Assembly: GCF_042649125.1 (NCBI RefSeq)
Contig: NZ_JBHRYQ010000001.1
Location: forward strand, 2,418,001 to 2,482,000
Origin: Leadbetterella lacunae
Lineage (GTDB): Bacteria; Bacteroidota; Bacteroidia; Cytophagales; Spirosomataceae
DNA: 64,000 bases
Direction: 5' to 3'
Translations under genes and position numbers: made by a program
Notes under the pieces: generated by a model
What the model was told of the DNA's origin: nothing
Seen by the model: only the letters and a program-made list of their open reading frames with translations
The model's database searches: none
Shown here: positions 59,410 through 64,000 of the stretch, piece after piece
How the letters are laid out: each line of letters starts with the position of its first letter
Numbering within the stretch: position 1 is the stretch's first letter

Positions 59410-61158
59410 TTATTTCAGTCTAATTTCACTTACGCTTCTACCAGCAGGAACCATCGGAAATACGTTTTCCTCTTTTTCAACTACCACTTCTAACAAGTAT
59501 GATCCGTCATAATTAAGCATATTGTCTATGGCTTGGCTCAAATCTTGTCTTTCAGAAATCTTCTTTCCTTCTATTCCAAAACCTTTACCAATCATGATAA
59601 AATCAGGATTTTGGAGCTCCACGAAAGAATATCTTTTTTCGTAAAATAGCTGCTGCCACTGACGTACCATTCCCAAATAGTTGTTATTCAGAATGATAAG
59701 TTTTACCGGCAGTTTGCTTTGTGCAATAGTACCAAGTTCTTGTATGGTCATCTGGAAACAACCGTCGCCAATAAAAGCCACTACTTGCCTGTCTGGTGCC
59801 CCCATTTGTGCCCCCAAAGCGGCAGGAATAGCAAAGCCCATGGTTCCAAGGCCACCCGAAGCGATGTATGAATGGTGCTTACGATATTGATAGTATCTGG
59901 CTGTCACCATTTGGTGCTGACCCACGTCTACTACTACACAAGCCTCACCTTTGGTTTTTTCAGAAACCATGCGGACCACTTCCGCCATTTTTATTTCACC
60001 TTCTTGTCTTAGATCACGATCAGAAACCGCCTCTTTTTCTTTGGGTTCAAGCTTACGGAACTCATTTTTCCAGGCCGTAAAATCGTTTTTCTTTACCAAA
60101 GGCATCAGAGCTTTTAAAACCTCTTTTGCATCGCCCACCACAGGAGCCTCAGCTTTTTTGATTTTATCTATTTCGGCAGGGTCTATTTCGATGTGAACGA
60201 TACGAGCCTGCTTAACAAACAGGGAGGCATCGCCCGTAACTCGATCGTCAAAACGCATACCAATCGCAATCAAAACGTCGCATTGGTCAGTCATGACATT
60301 GGGTGCGTACATGCCGTGCATACCCAACCAACCCATATAATTTGGATGGTCGATAGAAATAGCAGAAATACCCAAAAGCGTGCTCGCAACCGGTATGTCA
60401 GTTTTTTCTACAAACTCTCTAAACTCTTCCATCGCCTCCGAAATCAATACGCCGTGACCAACCAATATATATGGTCTTTTGGCCGAATTGATAAGCTCTG
60501 CAGCTTTCTCAACTTGTTCTTTTTTGGGAGTTCTTCTCGGATGATAACCAGGAAGTTTATCAATTTTTCTGTACGCAAATGGCACTGTCATTTGTTGCAC
60601 CTGAGCGTCTTTTGTAATATCAATCAAAACAGGACCTGGCTTACCGGCCATAGCGATATAAAACGCCTTTGCTAGGATAAGTGGAATTTCGTCAGCACTG
60701 GTAATTTGGTAATTCCATTTACATATCGGAGTAGTGATTCCGATTACGTCAGTCTCCTGAAACGCATCGGTACCCAATAGATTTGATGCCACTTGACCTG
60801 TAATGGCCACCAATGGTGTACAATCAATGATGGCGTCTGCTATACCCGTAACCAAGTTAGTAGCCCCTGGCCCTGAAGTAGCCATACAAACACCTACTTT
60901 GCCACTTGTGCGGGCATATCCTTCGGCAGCATGCGAGGCTCCTTGTTCGTGTCTCACCAAAACGTGATTTATACGATCGGTGTAATCATAAAGAGCATCG
61001 TAAATAGGCATAATGGCTCCACCTGGATACCCAAAAATAGTATTTACATTTTCTGCAACCAAACACTCCATTAAAGCCTGCCCTCCAGTCAAAAACTTCG
61101 GCTCAGAAACTAAGCCGTCTTTAACACTCGGTTCCATGATTTCTAATTCTTTACTCAT
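59410..61158 (-). CDS. ilvB: Acetolactate synthase catalytic subunit
   Basis: A 582-residue thiamine-diphosphate enzyme that condenses two pyruvates, or pyruvate with 2-oxobutyrate. Features: N-terminal IFGYPGGAIMPIYDAL with LVRHEQGASHAAEGYAR (catalytic Glu), central Rossmann-like domain with FAD-binding residues (GMRFDDRVTGDAS), and the ThDP motif GDGCFQMTIQELGTIAQSKLPVKLIILNNNYLGMVRQWQQ. Complete. It lies 21 bases after ilvD, forming a tight operon. Confidence 0.96.
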   Translation of the reverse strand: MSKELEIMEPSVKDGLVSEPKFLTGGQALMECLVAENVNTIFGYPGGAIMPIYDALYDYTDRINHVLVRHEQGASHAAEGYARTSGKVGVCMATSGPGATNLVTGIADAIIDCTPLVAITGQVASNLLGTDAFQETDVIGITTPICKWNYQITSADEIPLILAKAFYIAMAGKPGPVLIDITKDAQVQQMTVPFAYRKIDKLPGYHPRRTPKKEQVEKAAELINSAKRPYILVGHGVLISEAMEEFREFVEKTDIPVASTLLGISAISIDHPNYMGWLGMHGMYAPNVMTDQCDVLIAIGMRFDDRVTGDASLFVKQARIVHIEIDPAEIDKIKKAEAPVVGDAKEVLKALMPLVKKNDFTAWKNEFRKLEPKEKEAVSDRDLRQEGEIKMAEVVRMVSEKTKGEACVVVDVGQHQMVTARYYQYRKHHSYIASGGLGTMGFAIPAALGAQMGAPDRQVVAFIGDGCFQMTIQELGTIAQSKLPVKLIILNNNYLGMVRQWQQLFYEKRYSFVELQNPDFIMIGKGFGIEGKKISERQDLSQAIDNMLNYDGSYLLEVVVEKEENVFPMVPAGRSVSEIRLK

Positions 61159-61179
61159 GGTAATTTTTATTTATTTATG

Positions 61180-62865
61180 TTATTTGTCTGTAACGCAACC
61201 TTCATCGGCTGGCGAAACATTCTTAAAGTATTTTCTCAATATTCCATGCTCAATAAACGGCGGTGTAAGTGGCTTCCAAGTCTTTCTTCTTTCTGCCAAT
61301 TCTTCATCCGAAACATGCACCGTTAGCTCACGCGACTCTGCGTCAATTGTGATTCTATCGCCGTCTTTTACCAAGGCAATAGTACCGCCCTCGTAAGCTT
61401 CTGGCGAAATGTGCCCAACCACAAATCCGTGTGTTCCTCCTGAGAAACGCCCGTCAGTTACCATGGCTACTTTGTCGCCCAAACCTGCACCCATTACAGC
61501 TGAAGTTGGTTTTAACATTTCTGGCATACCTGGTCCACCACGTGGTCCTTCGTAACGAATCACGATTACTTGACCTTCTTTTATTTCGCCTTTGGCAAAT
61601 GCCTCTAGCATCTCTTCTTCTTTGTCACAAACTTTGGCAATACCCTCAAACTTAAGGCCTTCTTTTCCTGTTATTTTGGCTACACTACCTCTTGTGGCTA
61701 GGTTACCATAAAGTATCTGAATGTGTCCCGTCTTTTTGATTGGATCGGAAATTCGATGTATGATTTTTTGGTTTTCAAATTCTAAATCTACCACGTCCTC
61801 TAAGTTCTCAGCCATAGTTTTACCACTAATAGTCAAGCAGTCACCGTGAATCAAACCTTCTTTCATCAAGTATTTGATAATGGCCTGCACGCCACCAAGA
61901 GCCAAAACATCTTCCATGTAATATTTACCAGAAGGTTTTAGATCGGCAATAAACGGTGTACGATCTGAAATATCTTGTATGTCTTTATAGGTAAGTTCGA
62001 TACCCGCAGAGTGGGCAATAGCCAAATAGTGAAGTACTGCGTTTGTAGAACCACCCAAAGCCATAACTAAAGTCAGTGCGTTTTCAAGTGATTTTTTAGT
62101 AATGATATCTCTTGGCAAAATCTGCTTTTCTAGAATAACTTTCATAGCTGCCCCTATCGCCACACATTCTGCTACTTTGCCTTCGTGGGTGGCAGGAAAA
62201 GATGAACTGTTTGGCAATGTTAAACCCAAAGCCTCGATAGACGATGCCATGGTATTAGCCGTATACATCCCCCCACAAGCACCTTGACCAGGAATAGAGT
62301 TTTGAATTACTCCTTTATAGTCTTCTTCAGATATAGTACCTGTTATTTTTTGACCGTATGCCTCAAATGCAGAAACAATATCTAATTTTTTTCCTTTCCA
62401 AACTCCCGAACGAACCGTGCCGCCATATACCATGATAGATGGACGATTCACTCTTGCCATGGCCATGATGGCTCCCGGCATATTTTTATCACAACCAACT
62501 ACGGTAATTAGGCCGTCGTACCATTGAGCTGAAACTACGTTTTCAATGGAATCTGCAATAACGTCACGGCTTGGCAACGAATAACTCATACCGTCGTTTC
62601 CGTTTGTCATACCATCAGAAACCCCGATTGTATGAAAAATCAAACCCACCATATCATTCGCCTGAATCCCTTTTTTAACATGAACCGAAAGTCCATTTAG
62701 GTGAATATTACATGGATTCCCTTCGTATCCCGTACTCGCAATTCCGATTTGTGGCTTTTTCAAGTCTTCTTCTGTAAGTCCGATAGCATAAAGCATCGCC
62801 TGAGCAGCTGGGTTACTTACTTCTTGGGTGAGGGTTCTACTGAATTTATTGAGTTCGTTTGCCAT
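61180..62865 (-). CDS. ilvD: Dihydroxy-acid dehydratase
   Basis: A 561-residue iron-sulfur dehydratase converting dihydroxyisovalerate to 2-oxoisovalerate. Cluster and Mg ligands are visible: VVGCDKNMPGAIMAMARV, GQGACGGMYTANTMASS, LALGGSTNAVLHYLAI, GSVAKITG, and VIRYEGPRGGPGMPEMLKPTSA with TDGRFSGGTHGFVVGHISPEA at the C-terminus. First gene of the ilvD-ilvB-ilvN-ilvC cluster. Confidence 0.96.
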   Translation of the reverse strand: MANELNKFSRTLTQEVSNPAAQAMLYAIGLTEEDLKKPQIGIASTGYEGNPCNIHLNGLSVHVKKGIQANDMVGLIFHTIGVSDGMTNGNDGMSYSLPSRDVIADSIENVVSAQWYDGLITVVGCDKNMPGAIMAMARVNRPSIMVYGGTVRSGVWKGKKLDIVSAFEAYGQKITGTISEEDYKGVIQNSIPGQGACGGMYTANTMASSIEALGLTLPNSSSFPATHEGKVAECVAIGAAMKVILEKQILPRDIITKKSLENALTLVMALGGSTNAVLHYLAIAHSAGIELTYKDIQDISDRTPFIADLKPSGKYYMEDVLALGGVQAIIKYLMKEGLIHGDCLTISGKTMAENLEDVVDLEFENQKIIHRISDPIKKTGHIQILYGNLATRGSVAKITGKEGLKFEGIAKVCDKEEEMLEAFAKGEIKEGQVIVIRYEGPRGGPGMPEMLKPTSAVMGAGLGDKVAMVTDGRFSGGTHGFVVGHISPEAYEGGTIALVKDGDRITIDAESRELTVHVSDEELAERRKTWKPLTPPFIEHGILRKYFKNVSPADEGCVTDK

Positions 62866-63193
62866 TAAAATCTACTTTAAAATATTTTTGAACAAAAAAT
62901 GAAAATTTCTCTATTAGCGAAATTTCGCTCTATGTTTGTTTTTAACTATACAAATCAAAAAATTTTAATTTAATATTCCAAGAAAAAAGAACGGTATGTA
63001 AGCAGAGTAGATTATTTAAAGCTACATATTGTATTTTTCAAAGAAGAAATCAGGTTAACGTTTAATTTCAAACGTTTCTGACTATACATAAACAAGAATA
63101 CTCGTTTTAAAAAAAGCAAAATATCGATTTCGAATTCCTTTAGTTCAAAATTTTTACTTTAGAAAAAGAGCAACTCACCCTTAATCCAAAAAC
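62866..63193. other. Leader region of the ilv cluster, small palindrome only
   Basis: A palindrome AGCGAAATTTCGCT lies near 62915-62928, about 50 bases before ilvD. I find no leader peptide rich in Ile, Leu or Val and no terminator/antiterminator pair, so attenuation is not supported. The rest is AT-rich without a feature. Confidence 0.4.
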
Positions 63194-63253
63194 AAAAAAA
63201 AGCTAAAAAAGCAACTTTCGATTTTTACGAAACTCACTTCTCTAGCTTTTTTT
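63194..63253 (-). terminator. Terminator of argG
   Basis: AAAAAAAGCTA and TAGCTTTTTTT pair at the ends of a 60-base region. On the minus strand the final arm is a T-tract. Confidence 0.65.
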
Positions 63254-63292
63254 AAAAATTCCTTCCTTTTATAAGGAAAAATATCCCTTCGC

Positions 63293-64000
63293 TTATTTCT
63301 TATTTTCCTTCTCGGCCAGCTCAGCCACTTTTTGATAAATCATCACTTGATTAGAGGCTATTTTAGAGAAACCTCTCACGTCATCACCTGACCAAGCATT
63401 GTTCATTTCACCATAAGAACCAAATATTGGCGACATCAAATCATACTTAGACTCGATACCTAACAACTGGAAGTTATATGGAGAAAGCGAAACCCTAACA
63501 ATACCCGACACGTGTCCTTGTGTACTTTCAAAAAACTGCTCGATATCTCTTAAAACAGGCTCATTAAATTGACCTTCGTGAAGCAACATGCCGTACCACT
63601 CTGCCATGTTTTGTTTCCAATACTGTTGCCACTTAGACAACACGTGTTTTTCTAGCAAATGGTGAGCTTTTATTATAATCAAAGGTGCTGCAGCCTCAAA
63701 ACCTACACGGCCCTTAATCCCAATAATAGTATCGCCTACGTGAGTATCTCTACCGATACCATAAGGCACCGCCAGCTGATGCAATCGCCTGATGGCATCT
63801 ACCGGGTTTTTAAATCTTTTATTGTTTACAGCTTTTAGCTCTCCTTTTACAAACTCAAGCGTAATTTCAGAAGGCTTCTTTTTGGTAACCGGATTTGGAT
63901 ACGCCTCCTCGGGTAAACTCTCCCATGAATTCAGGGTTTCTTTGCCGCCAATAGAAGTTCCCCAAAGGCCCTGATTGATAGAATAGGTCGATTTATGCCA
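63293..64000 (-). CDS. argG: Argininosuccinate synthase, C-terminal part (runs off the edge)
   Basis: 236 codons of ArgG, continuous to the right edge in one frame; the N-terminal ATP-binding half is outside the window. Visible: STYSINQGLWGTSIGGKETL, LHQLAVPYGIGRDTHVGDTIIGIKGRVGFEAAAPLIIIKAHHLLEKHVLS, KQNMAEWYGMLLHEGQFNEPVLRDIEQFFESTQ and YDLMSPIFGSYGEMNNAW. The enzyme joins citrulline and aspartate in arginine synthesis. An internal in-frame ATG is not the true start. Confidence 0.93.
   Translation of the reverse strand, partial: WHKSTYSINQGLWGTSIGGKETLNSWESLPEEAYPNPVTKKKPSEITLEFVKGELKAVNNKRFKNPVDAIRRLHQLAVPYGIGRDTHVGDTIIGIKGRVGFEAAAPLIIIKAHHLLEKHVLSKWQQYWKQNMAEWYGMLLHEGQFNEPVLRDIEQFFESTQGHVSGIVRVSLSPYNFQLLGIESKYDLMSPIFGSYGEMNNAWSGDDVRGFSKIASNQVMIYQKVAELAEKENKK

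Noticed and set aside
60193..60675. 160-codon plus-strand open frame antisense to ilvB
   Set aside because: It lies wholly antisense to a strongly conserved catalytic gene, with no promoter and no recognisable protein.
62866..63193. Attenuation leader for the ilv operon
   Set aside because: No short peptide rich in Ile, Leu or Val and no alternative hairpins found; only one small palindrome.
1..64000. CRISPR arrays, tRNA or rRNA genes
   Set aside because: No regularly spaced short repeats, no cloverleaf ending in CCA-type acceptor and no rRNA-like sequence were recognised on either strand.

Overview
The window is a stretch of Bacteroidota chromosome, most likely from the order Cytophagales. 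The signs are low-GC coding with few Shine-Dalgarno sequences, recognisable TAnnTTTG promoter boxes, an N-terminal carboxypeptidase-like regulatory domain of a TonB-dependent receptor type at the left edge, and many families typical of the phylum (DUF1080, DUF2490, LytTR regulators, VTC/CotH/DUF4956). The genus cannot be fixed from the sequence alone.

Layout. 0-9.5 kb: ordinary genes (WYL regulator, YdeI-like and DinB-like proteins, acetoacetyl-CoA synthetase, MIP channel, DUF1080 protein, MscS channel, polyphosphate-type glucokinase, RlpA), several with clean hairpin terminators. 9.7-11.7 kb: accessory patch with a broken lipoprotein gene and a DUF1016 nuclease. 11.8-17.8 kb: tight five-gene operon CotH - repeat protein - VTC - DUF4956 - DUF2490, divergent from a LytS/LytTR two-component pair. 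17.8-31 kb and 43-50 kb: two AT-rich accessory regions of small unrelated genes (GNAT/HTH toxin-antitoxin candidate, second DUF1016 nuclease, lipoproteins, a redox/stress set NmrA-NQO-AraC-HxlR-DJ-1, SRPBCC-MarR, membrane protein with XRE regulator, AAA+ ATPase) interspersed with decayed genes and one IS110-family element. 31-43 kb: housekeeping genes (SDR, DUF2071, Mg2+ and cation P-type ATPases around a D-lactate dehydrogenase, M24 peptidase, ECF sigma operon). 50-64 kb: core metabolism (purB, membrane GT-C-like protein, fabD, icd, ilvC-ilvN-ilvB-ilvD, argG).

Three repeat systems run through the window. (1) Structured intergenic modules of about 70-150 bp lie at the 3' ends of accessory genes. 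They begin with a TAAC-type box (GCCTAAC at the best site), end with a GTTA/GTTAG-type box, and fold into interrupted dyads like integron attC sites. Two of them, about 21.6 kb apart beside unrelated genes, are nearly identical. No integrase is visible, so this looks like a cassette array without its own integrase. (2) A second repeat of about 180-300 bp occurs seven times, always in the same orientation, six times directly upstream of an accessory gene. (3) A MITE-like element of about 300-350 bp with TACTGTCAAACGG-type termini occurs four times. A 95-bp stem-loop inside it has exactly the same length in all four copies although the flanks diverge.

Many accessory genes show damage visible in the sequence: an in-frame TGA at a zinc-knuckle cysteine position, an in-frame TAA in a quinone reductase, a frameshift at an A7 run, and a mutated Walker A motif with no normal start. 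This pattern fits cassettes that are captured and then decay.
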